Source of the DNA: an uncultured Bacilli bacterium
Lineage (GTDB): Bacteria > Bacillota_I > Bacilli_A > RF39 > UBA660
Assembly: GCA_934140575.1 (NCBI GenBank)
Contig: CAKPBJ010000005.1
Span: forward strand, 25,407 to 89,406
Reading direction: 5' to 3'
Length of the DNA stretch: 64,000 nt
The notes beneath the pieces were generated by a model that worked only from the letters and a program-made list of their open reading frames with translations, did not search any database and was not told where the DNA came from. The translations under genes were made by a program, and so were the position numbers. Below, piece after piece: positions 56,042-64,000 of the stretch (the stretch's first letter is position 1; each line of letters starts with the position of its first letter).

Positions 56042-56257
56042 ATGGAAACTGCATTATTAATTATTTCAGTATTATTAATTATTATTGTTTTATTACAAAG
56101 TGCTAAAGCTGAAAGTGGTCCTCAAATTATTAGTGGTGGTCAGAGTGAACTTTTTTCTAATAGAAAAGAGAGAGGTTCTGAATTAGTTATAACTCGTATT
56201 ACTATTTTATTAGGAGCTGCATTTTTTATAATATCTTTAGTATCTATGTTTATTTAG
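56042..56257 (+). CDS. secG: Preprotein translocase subunit SecG
   Basis: SecG supports the SecYEG channel. The 71-residue protein has two membrane segments (residues 3-17 and 48-70) around a loop with VLLQSAKAESG and a GG motif, typical for SecG. CGGAGGG precedes ATG 56042. It is followed by a terminator and then rnr, the order seen in Bacillus (secG-yvaK-rnr-smpB). Confidence 0.93.
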   Translation: METALLIISVLLIIIVLLQSAKAESGPQIISGGQSELFSNRKERGSELVITRITILLGAAFFIISLVSMFI

Positions 56258-56276
56258 GACTTCGGTCCTTTTTTAT
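56256..56276 (+). terminator. Terminator after secG
   Basis: AGGAC (56256-56260) and GTCCT (56265-56269) close a UUCG loop, followed by T run; it overlaps the stop codon. Confidence 0.8.
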
Positions 56277-56335
56277 TTGTTATATAGAAAAAAATAAAGT
56301 ATAATATATATAGATATAAAATAGAGGTGGTATTA

Positions 56336-58453
56336 ATGAGAGAAAGTATTATAAATGTTTTAAAGAATTCTGATAGAGCTCTTGATATTTATGAATTGCA
56401 AGATAGAGTTGGAGTTAATTCTGTTGAAGAGACTAAGGAATTCACTGAAGAACTTAGAAAACTTGAAGATGAAGTTGTTGTATATCATTCTAATAAAGAT
56501 AAATATATGATGCTTGAGAATAGTCATTTAAGAAAAGGTGTAATGAGAGCCAATAAAAAAGGATTTGGTTTTGTAGAAGTAGAAGGACTAGATGATGATA
56601 TTTATGTTTCTCAAGATAATATGAATGGTGCTATACATGATGATGTTGTTTTAGTTGAAATTACTAGTAAGATGAATATAGATAGAATTGAAGGTAGAGT
56701 TCTTAAAATTATTGAAAGAAAAATACAAAAATATATTGGTCTTATGAAGTTTGATTCTAAGGGGATGGGACATGTTATCCTTGATGATTCAAAAATTAAA
56801 TTAAATATTCAAGTACCTAAAGAGAAGAGTTTAAATGCTGTTGATGGTCATAAAGTAGTTGTTGAAGTTGATAAGATGATGAATCATAATGGTAGATGTG
56901 AAGGTCACGTATGTGAAATTATTGGACATGTTAATGATCCTGGAGTGGATATTTTATCTATTATTTATAAATATAATATTAATGTTGATTTCCCAGATGA
57001 GGTTAAAAGTCAAGTTGCATCTATGCCTATGGAAGTTTATGAAAGTGATTTAAAAGGAAGAAGAGATTTACGTGATCAAGTAATATTTACAATAGATGGT
57101 GATGATACTAAAGATATAGATGATGCTATTAGTATTGAAAAATTATCTAATGGTCATTATAGATTAGGTGTACATATTGCTGATGTATCATATTATGTTA
57201 AAGAAGGTAGTCCTTTAGATACTGAGGCAATGGACAGAGGAACTAGTGTTTATTTAGTTGATAGAGTAATTCCTATGTTACCTCATGAATTATCTAATGG
57301 TATTTGTTCATTGAATCCTAATGTTGATCGATTAGCTATGTCATGTGTTATGGAATTTAATAGCGAAGGTAAGCAACTTGATTATGAAATTTTTCCAAGT
57401 GTTATAAGATCTAGAATCCAAATGACTTATAAAAAGGTTAATAGTATTCTTGAGAAGAATATTATTCCTGAAGGTTATGAAGATTTTGCAGATGATTTAA
57501 GAACTATGGAAGAGTTAGCTGAAATTTTACGTAAAGCAAAAGTTAAGCGTGGTTATATTGATTTTGGTGTTGAAGAAGCTAAGATTTTAGTTGATGAGAA
57601 TTGTGTTCCTACTGATGTTGTATTAAGAGAAAGAGGTATGGGAGAAAATTTAATTGAGGACTTTATGATTGCGGCTAATGAGTGTGTTGCTACACATATT
57701 TATTTTATGAATTTACCATTTATTTATCGTGTTCATGAATATCCTAAGGAAGAAAAAATCAGAAGCTTTTTAGGGTTTGTTAGTAGTTTAGGTTATCAAG
57801 TTAATGGTAATATAAAAGATGTTAAACCTACTACTATGCAAGCAATATTAAAACAATTACAAGATAAACCTGAGTACAAAATATTATCAAGTTTATTATT
57901 AAGAAGTATGCAAAAAGCTGTATATAAGCCTGAAAATTTAGGACATTATGGTTTAGCAAGTAAGTGTTATACTCACTTTACATCTCCAATTAGAAGATAT
58001 CCTGATACTACTGTTCATAGATTACTTAGAACATATTTAGTAGAAGGAAAAGTTGATATGCAAACAATTAAGAAGTGGGAAGAGAAACTTGTATATATAG
58101 CTGAGCATTCTAGTGAGAGAGAAAGAGCGTCAGTTGATTGTGAACGTGAAGTTGATGATATGAAGATGGCTGAATATATGGAGAAGCATATTGGTGAAGA
58201 ATATGAAGGTATGATATCTTCTATTACAAGTTTTGGTATGTTTGTTGAATTAGATAATTTAATTGAGGGACTTGTTCCTCTTAGAGATATGAAAGATTTC
58301 TTCCATTTTGATGAAGAAAGAATGACTTTGACTGGTGAGAAGAGTCATGTTAAATATTCTATTGGTGAAAGAGTAGTTATAAAGGTTGTTAGGGCTTCTA
58401 AAGAAGAAAAGACAATTGATTTTGAGGTTGTTAGGAAAGTAGAAGGAAAGTAG
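56336..58453 (+). CDS. rnr: Ribonuclease R
   Basis: RNase R degrades structured RNA and works with tmRNA. The 705-residue protein has cold-shock domains at the N-terminus, the RNB catalytic domain with DGDDTKDIDDAIS, and a C-terminal S1 domain (YEGMISSITSFGMFVEL). Start ATG 56336 with GAGGTGG; an in-frame GTG nine bases upstream lacks spacing. It ends one base before capA. Confidence 0.97.
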   Translation: MRESIINVLKNSDRALDIYELQDRVGVNSVEETKEFTEELRKLEDEVVVYHSNKDKYMMLENSHLRKGVMRANKKGFGFVEVEGLDDDIYVSQDNMNGAIHDDVVLVEITSKMNIDRIEGRVLKIIERKIQKYIGLMKFDSKGMGHVILDDSKIKLNIQVPKEKSLNAVDGHKVVVEVDKMMNHNGRCEGHVCEIIGHVNDPGVDILSIIYKYNINVDFPDEVKSQVASMPMEVYESDLKGRRDLRDQVIFTIDGDDTKDIDDAISIEKLSNGHYRLGVHIADVSYYVKEGSPLDTEAMDRGTSVYLVDRVIPMLPHELSNGICSLNPNVDRLAMSCVMEFNSEGKQLDYEIFPSVIRSRIQMTYKKVNSILEKNIIPEGYEDFADDLRTMEELAEILRKAKVKRGYIDFGVEEAKILVDENCVPTDVVLRERGMGENLIEDFMIAANECVATHIYFMNLPFIYRVHEYPKEEKIRSFLGFVSSLGYQVNGNIKDVKPTTMQAILKQLQDKPEYKILSSLLLRSMQKAVYKPENLGHYGLASKCYTHFTSPIRRYPDTTVHRLLRTYLVEGKVDMQTIKKWEEKLVYIAEHSSERERASVDCEREVDDMKMAEYMEKHIGEEYEGMISSITSFGMFVELDNLIEGLVPLRDMKDFFHFDEERMTLTGEKSHVKYSIGERVVIKVVRASKEEKTIDFEVVRKVEGK

Positions 58454-58454
58454 T

Positions 58455-59660
58455 ATGAAAAAGAGAAGAAAAGTTAGATTGAAAAAAAGGGGAAAAATAT
58501 TATTTATAATAATATTGATAGTGTGTGCTGGAATAATTTATTTTTCATCTTCTAACTTTTCTTTTTTTAAGTCTACTGATAAAGTAGAGAAAAAAGATGT
58601 TATAGAAAAAGAAGTGAAAAAAGATAAAGATTATACTGCTAAGGTTTTTATGGTTGGTGATGCGTTGATTCATAGTGCTGTCTATGAGGATGCTAGACAA
58701 AGTGATGGTACTTATGATTTTACTCCTATGTTATCTGCTATTAAACCGATTTCAACTAAGTATGATTTAGCTTATTATAATCAAGAAACTATTCTTGGAG
58801 GAAAAGATTTAGGTTATTCTAATTATCCTAGATTTAATTCTCCTCAAGAGGTTGGAGATGCTTTTGTTGATGCTGGATTTAATTTAGTTTCCCTTGCTAC
58901 TAATCATACTATGGATAAGGGTGAACAAGGTGTTTTAAATTCTGTTGCTTATTGGAAGACTAAGAGTGGTGTTGTATCATCTGGACAATGGAGTAGTGAT
59001 GAAGAAAGAAATCAATCAATCGCAACTATTCATGAAGTTAATAATATAAAATATGCTTTTATTTCTTATACTATTTGGACTAATGGTTTAAATACCCCTA
59101 CTGGAAAAGAATATTTAAATAATTTATATAGTGAAGAAAAGGCTAAAGCTGATATTGAAGCAGTTAGAGATAAGGTTGATTTTGTAATTGTTGCTATGCA
59201 TTGGGGTACAGAGTATTCATTTAAAGTAGATGCTAAGCAAGAGGAAATCGCTAATTATTTATCTAGTTTAGGAGTTGATATAATAATTGGTGCTCATCCT
59301 CATGTTATTCAAACTGTTGAGTATATAAATAATAATAAAACTTTTGTTGTTTACTCATTGGGTAATTTTATTAGTGATCAAAATGATGTTGATAATTTTA
59401 CAGGACTAGCTTTTGAGGTTACTTTAAAAAAGCATGTGGATGTAGATGACAAAGTTACTAATAGTGTTGTTGAACCTAAAGCGGAACTTGTTTATACAAC
59501 AACAACTAAGGTTAGAGGTGTCAATCATAATTTTAAGGTTGTTCCTTATCCGAATTTAACAGATAATGAACTTAAGAATCATTTATCTTACTATGACAGT
59601 TATAAGAGTATTGTTAACGAAAGGTATCCTGAGTTAGTATGGGGATTATCAGGGGAGTGA
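58455..59660 (+). CDS. CapA/PgsA-family membrane-anchored metallophosphatase-like protein
   Basis: CapA/PgsA proteins take part in poly-gamma-glutamate or capsule export; the fold is a calcineurin-like phosphatase. The 401-residue protein has a basic N-terminus, one membrane segment (about residues 12-31), then FMVGDALIHS, the LATNHTMDKG motif, MHWGTEYSF, and IIGAHPHVIQ with metal-binding residues. It overlaps nothing but sits one base after rnr and 5 bases before smpB, between genes that are normally neighbours. No other capsule gene is nearby. It ends in TGA. Confidence 0.9.
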   Translation: MKKRRKVRLKKRGKILFIIILIVCAGIIYFSSSNFSFFKSTDKVEKKDVIEKEVKKDKDYTAKVFMVGDALIHSAVYEDARQSDGTYDFTPMLSAIKPISTKYDLAYYNQETILGGKDLGYSNYPRFNSPQEVGDAFVDAGFNLVSLATNHTMDKGEQGVLNSVAYWKTKSGVVSSGQWSSDEERNQSIATIHEVNNIKYAFISYTIWTNGLNTPTGKEYLNNLYSEEKAKADIEAVRDKVDFVIVAMHWGTEYSFKVDAKQEEIANYLSSLGVDIIIGAHPHVIQTVEYINNNKTFVVYSLGNFISDQNDVDNFTGLAFEVTLKKHVDVDDKVTNSVVEPKAELVYTTTTKVRGVNHNFKVVPYPNLTDNELKNHLSYYDSYKSIVNERYPELVWGLSGE

Positions 59661-59664
59661 TAAA

Positions 59665-60105
59665 ATGGAAATTTATAATAAAAAAGCAAAATTTGATTAT
59701 TTTATTGAAGAAGAATTTGAAGCAGGTATTGTTCTTACTGGAACAGAAATAAAATCTATTAGAAAAGGTTCTTGTAATATAAAGGACTGTTATGGAATTA
59801 TTAGAAAAGGCGAGATATATTTATTAAATATGTTTGTTGGACAATATAAAGAAGGAAATATATTTAATCATGAAGAAACTAGGGATAGAAAATTATTACT
59901 TCATAAAAAGGAAATAAAAAAAATAAGTCAAATGATTGAAGTTCAAGGACTTACTATTGTACCTTTAAAGTTATATTTTAAAGACAATAAATTAAAAGTA
60001 TTAATAGGTATTTGTCGTGGTAAGAAAAATTATGATAAGAGAGAGTCAATTAAAGAAAGAGATATAAAAAGAGACGTTGAAAGAAATTTAAAAAATTATA
60101 GATAG
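59665..60105 (+). CDS. smpB: SsrA-binding protein SmpB
   Basis: SmpB binds the tRNA-like part of tmRNA and places it in a stalled ribosome. The 146-residue protein has the conserved IEEEFEAGIVLTGTEIKSIR and a C-terminal tail rich in Lys and Arg (YDKRESIKERDIKRD). Length and motif match. It is five bases after the capA stop. The tmRNA gene itself lies 3.2 kb further, with the pfl pair between them. Confidence 0.96.
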   Translation: MEIYNKKAKFDYFIEEEFEAGIVLTGTEIKSIRKGSCNIKDCYGIIRKGEIYLLNMFVGQYKEGNIFNHEETRDRKLLLHKKEIKKISQMIEVQGLTIVPLKLYFKDNKLKVLIGICRGKKNYDKRESIKERDIKRDVERNLKNYR

Positions 60106-60160
60106 TTTACATAATAAAATATGTGGTGGTAAATCAATAAAAATATTTTAAAGCATATAA

Positions 60161-60186
60161 AAAGAGCAGTTTAATTGCTCTTTTTT
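60161..60186. terminator. Shared terminator between smpB and pflA
   Basis: AAAGAGCA (60161-60168) pairs with TGCTCTTT (60176-60183); it has T runs on both strands and can end both convergent transcripts. It overlaps the pflA stop. Confidence 0.8.
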
Positions 60187-60893
60187 AGTTGTTCTAGGAA
60201 ATATTTGTGTAATTGATCACATTTTTCTTTATCCATTGCTTCTTTATTTTTATATGGATTTTTAATTCCTAATTCTTCATATTTTGTATTTCCTAATATG
60301 TGAAATGGTAAAAAGTCAACTCTTGTGACATTTTTAATATATTTATTAATGAATATTGCTAGGTTGTTCATATATTCTATATTATCATTTACATCTGGAA
60401 TTATTACTTGTCTTATCCAAACTTCTACGTTTGTTTTGTTTAGTTGTTCTACAAACTCAAAGAATTTATCTAAATAGTTTGTTTGAGTTATATCAAAGTA
60501 TCCTTCTTTTGTAATATGTTTTATATCTAATAGGACCATGTCTATATTATCAAGTAGTTCCTTATAGTTTCCATTTCCAACTCCTGCTGTATCTATTGCG
60601 ATATGAATATTTTCTTTTTTTAACTTTTTACAACAGTCTACTAGAAAATCATATTGAAGTAATGGTTCTCCTCCTGAGAATGTTACTCCTCCATTATTTT
60701 TAAAGTATGGTTTATTTCGTAGTATTTTTTTTACTATTTCATCTGATGTATAATTGTTTTCTTTTTTTACCCACATTTCTGGATTGTGACAGAATTTGCA
60801 TCTTAAGTTACATCCATTAAGAAAGACCACGGTACGAATACCGGGTCCATCAACAAGTCCAAATGTTTCTATTTGTTTTATTGAACCATTCAT
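60171..60893 (-). CDS. pflA: Pyruvate formate-lyase activating enzyme
   Basis: This radical SAM enzyme makes the glycyl radical in PflB. The 240-residue protein has the CxxxCxxC 4Fe-4S motif in LRCKFCHNPEM near residue 30, GGVTFSGGEP, and the family order of later motifs. It is 2 bases from pflB in the minus-strand pair, order pflB-pflA. Confidence 0.97.
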   Translation of the reverse strand: MNGSIKQIETFGLVDGPGIRTVVFLNGCNLRCKFCHNPEMWVKKENNYTSDEIVKKILRNKPYFKNNGGVTFSGGEPLLQYDFLVDCCKKLKKENIHIAIDTAGVGNGNYKELLDNIDMVLLDIKHITKEGYFDITQTNYLDKFFEFVEQLNKTNVEVWIRQVIIPDVNDNIEYMNNLAIFINKYIKNVTRVDFLPFHILGNTKYEELGIKNPYKNKEAMDKEKCDQLHKYFLEQLKKSN

Positions 60894-60895
60894 AA

Positions 60896-63127
60896 TTACA
60901 TTTTCTCGTGGAATGTTCTTGAGATTACTTCTTCTTGTTGTTTTCTTGTTAATTTATTAAATCTTACTGCATATCCAGATACTCTTATTGTTAATAATGG
61001 GTATTTTTCAGGATTATTCATTGCATCAATTAAAGTTTCTCTATTTAAAACGTTTACATTTAAATGATGTGCACCTTGTCCAAAGTATCCATCCATTAAT
61101 TGTACTAAGTTAGATACTCTTTCTTCTTCTGTTGCTCCTAAAGAATTTGGAACTATTGAGAATGTATTTGAAATACCATCTCTACAGCAGTTTGCCCAGT
61201 CTAGTTTAGCTACTGAGTTTAATGATGCGATTGCTCCATTAGAGTCTCTTCCATGCATTGGATTTGCTCCTGGTGCAAAAGGTATTCCTGCTTTTCTTCC
61301 ATCTGGAGTTGCTCCTGTATTTTGTCCATATACAACATTTGATGTAATTGTTAATACAGATAGTGTTGGGTGTGCTTTTCTATAACATGGATGAGAAGAT
61401 AATTCTTCATAAACTTTGTCTAATAATTCTTTACCAATTTCATCAACTCTATCATCATCATTTCCGTATTTTGGATAATCTCCTTCGATTTCAAAATCTA
61501 CTGTAATTCCATCTTCATCTCTTATTGGTTTTACTTTAGCATATTTGATTGCTGATAATGAGTCAACTGCTACTGAGAATCCTGCAACACCATAAGCCAT
61601 TAATCTATTTACATATGTATCATGTAAAGCCATTTGACCAGCTTCATATGCATATTTATCATGCATGTAGTGGATAATGTTCATTGCATCACTATAGATT
61701 CTTGCTACTTCTTTTAACATTTTCCAGTAATTTTCTTTTACTTTGTCATAGTCTAAGTATTCATCTGTCATTTTTTCAAATCCAGGAATTACTAATTGAC
61801 GTTTAACTTCATCTATTCCACCATTGATTGAGTATAGTAGAGCTTTAGCTAAGTTACAACGAGCTCCAAAGAATTGCATATCTTTTCCAATTCTCATAGA
61901 TGATACACAACATGCAATAGCATAATCATCACCCATTGATGGACGCATAACATCATCATTTTCATATTGGATAGAATCTGTTGCGATGCTTACTCTTGAA
62001 CAATATTTCTTCCAAGCTTCTGGTAAATCTTGTGCCCATAAAATTGTCATATTTGGTTCTGGTGCACTTTCAAGATTTTCTAGAGTGTGAACAATACGGA
62101 AAGATGTTTTATTTACTAATGTTCTTCCATCTTCTGTCATACCACCTAATGAACATGTTACCCAAGTTGGGTCTCCTGAGAATAATTCATCATATTCTGG
62201 AGTTCTTAAATGTCTTGCAGCTCTTAATTTAATTACAAATTGATCAATTATTTCTTGAGCTTCTTCTTCAGTTAATGTTCCATTTGCGAAATCTCTTTCG
62301 AAATATATATCAAAGAAAGCATCTACTCTTCCTAAAGACATTGCTGCACCATTGTTTTCTTTTATAGCAGCTAAGTAACCGAAATAAGTCCATTGTACTG
62401 CTTCTTTAGCATTTGTTGCTGGTTTTGAAATGTCAAATCCATAAGATGCAGCCATTTCTTTAATTTCTTTTAATGCTTTATATTGCATTGATATTTCTTC
62501 ACGAAGACGAATTGTTTCGTCATCCATAACTGTAATTTTCATATTATCCCAGTCATTGAATTTTTCTTCCATTAATTTATCAATACCATATAAGGCAATT
62601 CTTCTATAGTCACCAATGATTCTTCCACGACCATATGCATCTGGAAGACCTGTTAATAACTTAACGTGTCTTGCTGTTCTTATTTCTTTAGTATATGCAT
62701 CAAATACACCATCGTTATGTGTTTTAACTAAGTTTGTTTTCATGAACTTATCTAATTGTTCATTCATTTTGTAACCATATGCGTCTAGTTCTTGATAAAC
62801 CATTTTTAGTCCACCTTTTGGAACTATAGCTCTTTTACATAACATATCTGTTTGTAAACCAACGATTACATCATCATCTTCAGAAATATATCCAGGTTTG
62901 AAAACATTTATTCCTGCAGGAGTATCAACATCGATATCAATTACATGTTTTTTTACTTCCTCTTTGCAGACATCTTCATATACCTTTAATACTCTTTTTG
63001 TTTTTTCAGTAGGTCCTACTAAAAATGATTCATCATCTGTGTATGGTTTATAGTTGTTTTTGATGAAGTCACTTACGTTAATTTCATCACACCATTTACC
63101 TTCTTTAAAATTTTTCCATTCATTCAT
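60896..63127 (-). CDS. pflB: Formate acetyltransferase (pyruvate formate-lyase)
   Basis: PflB splits pyruvate into acetyl-CoA and formate without oxygen. The 743-residue protein has the catalytic Cys pair (AIACCVSSM), and the glycyl-radical motif near the C-terminus (RVSGYAVRF). It is the main sign of a fermentative, anaerobic lifestyle. Start ATG 63127 with GGAGG about 12 bases upstream. An in-frame TTG at 63139 is right against the GGAGG and is not used. The intergenic stretch to the tmRNA contains a TATAAT (63153-63158, minus) for it. Confidence 0.97.
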   Translation of the reverse strand: MNEWKNFKEGKWCDEINVSDFIKNNYKPYTDDESFLVGPTEKTKRVLKVYEDVCKEEVKKHVIDIDVDTPAGINVFKPGYISEDDDVIVGLQTDMLCKRAIVPKGGLKMVYQELDAYGYKMNEQLDKFMKTNLVKTHNDGVFDAYTKEIRTARHVKLLTGLPDAYGRGRIIGDYRRIALYGIDKLMEEKFNDWDNMKITVMDDETIRLREEISMQYKALKEIKEMAASYGFDISKPATNAKEAVQWTYFGYLAAIKENNGAAMSLGRVDAFFDIYFERDFANGTLTEEEAQEIIDQFVIKLRAARHLRTPEYDELFSGDPTWVTCSLGGMTEDGRTLVNKTSFRIVHTLENLESAPEPNMTILWAQDLPEAWKKYCSRVSIATDSIQYENDDVMRPSMGDDYAIACCVSSMRIGKDMQFFGARCNLAKALLYSINGGIDEVKRQLVIPGFEKMTDEYLDYDKVKENYWKMLKEVARIYSDAMNIIHYMHDKYAYEAGQMALHDTYVNRLMAYGVAGFSVAVDSLSAIKYAKVKPIRDEDGITVDFEIEGDYPKYGNDDDRVDEIGKELLDKVYEELSSHPCYRKAHPTLSVLTITSNVVYGQNTGATPDGRKAGIPFAPGANPMHGRDSNGAIASLNSVAKLDWANCCRDGISNTFSIVPNSLGATEEERVSNLVQLMDGYFGQGAHHLNVNVLNRETLIDAMNNPEKYPLLTIRVSGYAVRFNKLTRKQQEEVISRTFHEKM

Positions 63128-63152
63128 TATATATATCAACCTCCGTACTTAA

Positions 63153-63158
63153 TTATAT
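63153..63158 (-). promoter_or_regulatory. -10 element of pflB
   Basis: TATAAT on the minus strand lies 9 bases before the GGAGG ribosome site. The -35 is poor. No Rex or FNR site is evident. Confidence 0.45.
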
Positions 63159-63283
63159 CAATTTTTTATTTAAATCTAAATAAATATTTGCTATATTTGG
63201 TGTATTTTACATTAAAAAGTTTTTATAGTAGTATCTAACATTTTTATATATGATTTTTTCTTTTAGTTTTTCCTTTAATATGT

Positions 63284-63289
63284 TATAAT
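63284..63289 (+). promoter_or_regulatory. -10 element of ssrA
   Basis: TATAAT at 63284-63289 is 11 bases before the mature 5' end of tmRNA. The -35 (TTTTAG at 63261-63266) is weak. Confidence 0.65.
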
Positions 63290-63300
63290 ACGAAGTGTAT

Positions 63301-63680
63301 GGGGCTGATTTGGTTTCGACGGGAATAGTTGAGCATAGATAGCAAGTCGGTTGTCGACGTTACAGACACAAAAAAATAAATGCAAATAAAATTAAAAATG
63401 CTGTAGCTACTTTGTTTGGTGCAAACCAAGCTGTTGCTTTTGCCTAATTTAATAATATAGGTCAGCGCTTCTTTATATTTTTACCTAGGAATATATAGAG
63501 GCTCAATTTATAGGTTATAGCTATTCTTTGTCTAGGGAATAGAAAGAATTTTTTAGACTAGTATATATATTTGGTCGTTAACTACTTTTTATATATATGA
63601 TATTAATTAGTTAACTAAACTTGTAGAGGTTTATGTAGCTCTATTTTCGGACAGGAGTTCGATTCTCCTCAGCTCCACCA
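63301..63680 (+). ncRNA. ssrA: Transfer-messenger RNA
   Basis: The 5' end GGGGCTGATT with the TTCGAC sequence, and the 3' end AGCTCCACCA (63671-63680) with GTTCGATTC, form the alanine-tRNA-like part; GGGGCUG pairs with CAGCUCC. The tag frame begins at GCA 63382-63384 and runs 21 codons to TAA 63445-63447. It starts A-N-K-I-K and ends A-V-A-F-A. A length of 380 bases is normal. Tags starting ANK and ending AFA are typical of Mollicutes, unlike the ...ALAA end of Bacillus. SmpB is encoded upstream. Confidence 0.96.
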
Positions 63681-63723
63681 AATTGATAGGAAACTCGAAC
63701 TTTTCGAGTTTAAGTAATAAACG

Positions 63724-63748
63724 CTAACTAGAAATAGTTAGTTTTTTT
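63724..63748 (+). terminator. Terminator after ssrA
   Basis: CTAACTA (63724-63730) pairs with TAGTTAG (63735-63741), followed by seven T. A second possible hairpin (ACTCGAA/TTCGAGT) lies just upstream. Confidence 0.9.
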
Positions 63749-63776
63749 GTTGTTTAAGAAAGGAAAGTGATGAGTT

Positions 63777-63881
63777 ATGACAATAGAAACTAAAAAACTT
63801 GTAATAAGTGAAGAATTAAAAAGAAAGACTATCATAGACAAAATAATGTTAGTCTTTAATCATCCTATTTATAAAAAGTAA
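63777..63881 (+). CDS. Small uncharacterised ORF
   Basis: A 34-residue product, lysine-rich, starts at ATG 63777 with AGGAAAG nine bases upstream. It has no recognised motif. It may be a real short peptide or chance; composition is like local coding sequence. Confidence 0.3.
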   Translation: MTIETKKLVISEELKRKTIIDKIMLVFNHPIYKK

Positions 63882-63884
63882 AAA

Positions 63885-63909
63885 AGACCAACTATTAAAG
63901 TTGATCTCG
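63885..63909 (-). terminator. Terminator of a minus-strand gene entering from the right edge
   Basis: AGACCAACT (63886-63894 region) pairs with AGTTGATCT around 63899-63907, with one wobble on the minus strand, followed by T on that strand. Confidence 0.6.
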
Positions 63910-63943
63910 ACGATAAATTGCAATTTTTTAATATTATATATGA

Positions 63944-64000
63944 TTATATTTTTACTATAAAGAATACAAATCCAATTGCACCAATAATCATAAATATAAT
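63944..64000 (-). CDS. C-terminal end of a membrane protein, partial
   Basis: Read on the minus strand from the right edge, one frame gives a hydrophobic end (IIFMIIGAIGFVFFIVKI) and a TAA stop at 63944-63946, 35 bases before the minus-strand terminator. It is probably the last membrane segment of a gene that starts outside the window. A second frame is open too, so the call is weak. Confidence 0.35.
   Translation of the reverse strand: MIFMIIGAIGFVFFIVKI

Overview
The window is a stretch of a very AT-rich Firmicutes-type chromosome, most likely an uncultured or gut-type member of Bacilli (the Erysipelotrichia/RF39/'Tenericutes'-like group). Three things point there. Gene order follows the origin-proximal region of Bacillus subtilis almost block by block (dnaX-ybaB-recR-bofA, ricT-trmN-rsmI, metG-tatD-rsmA-yabG-veg-spoVG, yabP-yabQ-divIC-tilS-ftsH, dusB-lysS-clpC, cysS-mrnC-rlmB-sigH-secE-nusG-L11-L1-L10-L12-rpoB-rpoC-S12-S7-EF-G-EF-Tu). 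UGA is a stop codon (pth, rsmI, yabG, yabP and capA all end in TGA), so this is not a code-4 mycoplasma. Mollicute-like traits are nevertheless present: a tmRNA tag of the ANK...AFA type and an Asn at the rifampicin hotspot of RpoB. A FemX-type transferase and MurNAc-lineage context imply a peptidoglycan wall.

Layout. 2-9799: DNA replication/repair and translation genes (dnaX, ybaB, recR, bofA, holB, ricT, trmN, rsmI, pth, mfd). 9842-25972: an unknown gene, T-box-controlled metG, tatD, an inserted cassette of two paralogous anchored beta-rich proteins plus an ER-type signal peptidase (TasA/SipW-like), rsmA, then a chain of genes known from sporulation (yabG, veg, spoVG, yabP, yabQ), divIC, tilS, ftsH, mscL, dusB, an RDD protein and lysS. 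26117-37220: a DcuC/YfcC-type carrier with an odd linker, a ClpC-like ATPase with a ruined second ATPase domain, cysS, mrnC, rlmB, sigH, a pseudokinase-like membrane protein, secE, nusG and the L11-L1-L10-L12 genes with their autoregulatory leaders. 37231-38616: two consecutive promoter-to-terminator units that encode no convincing protein and look like structured RNAs, followed by two small WXG100-like helical proteins. 38767-51295: rsmC-like methyltransferase, rpoB, rpoC, a tiny membrane protein, and the str operon. 51390-63127: femX (minus), eno, T-box proS, secG, rnr, capA, smpB, and the minus-strand pflA/pflB pair. 63301-63680: tmRNA. The last 300 bases hold a small ORF and the 3' end of a minus-strand gene.

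The genes act mainly in information processing: trans-translation (smpB, ssrA), ribosome maturation and tRNA modification (rsmA, rsmI, mrnC, rlmB, dusB, tilS, trmN), and aminoacylation under T-box control (metG, proS). Energy metabolism is represented by enolase and pyruvate formate-lyase, which suits a fermentative anaerobe. The least explained parts are the two orphan RNAs at 37272-37894, the WXG100-like pair beside them, the degenerate ClpC, and the TasA/SipW-like cassette.
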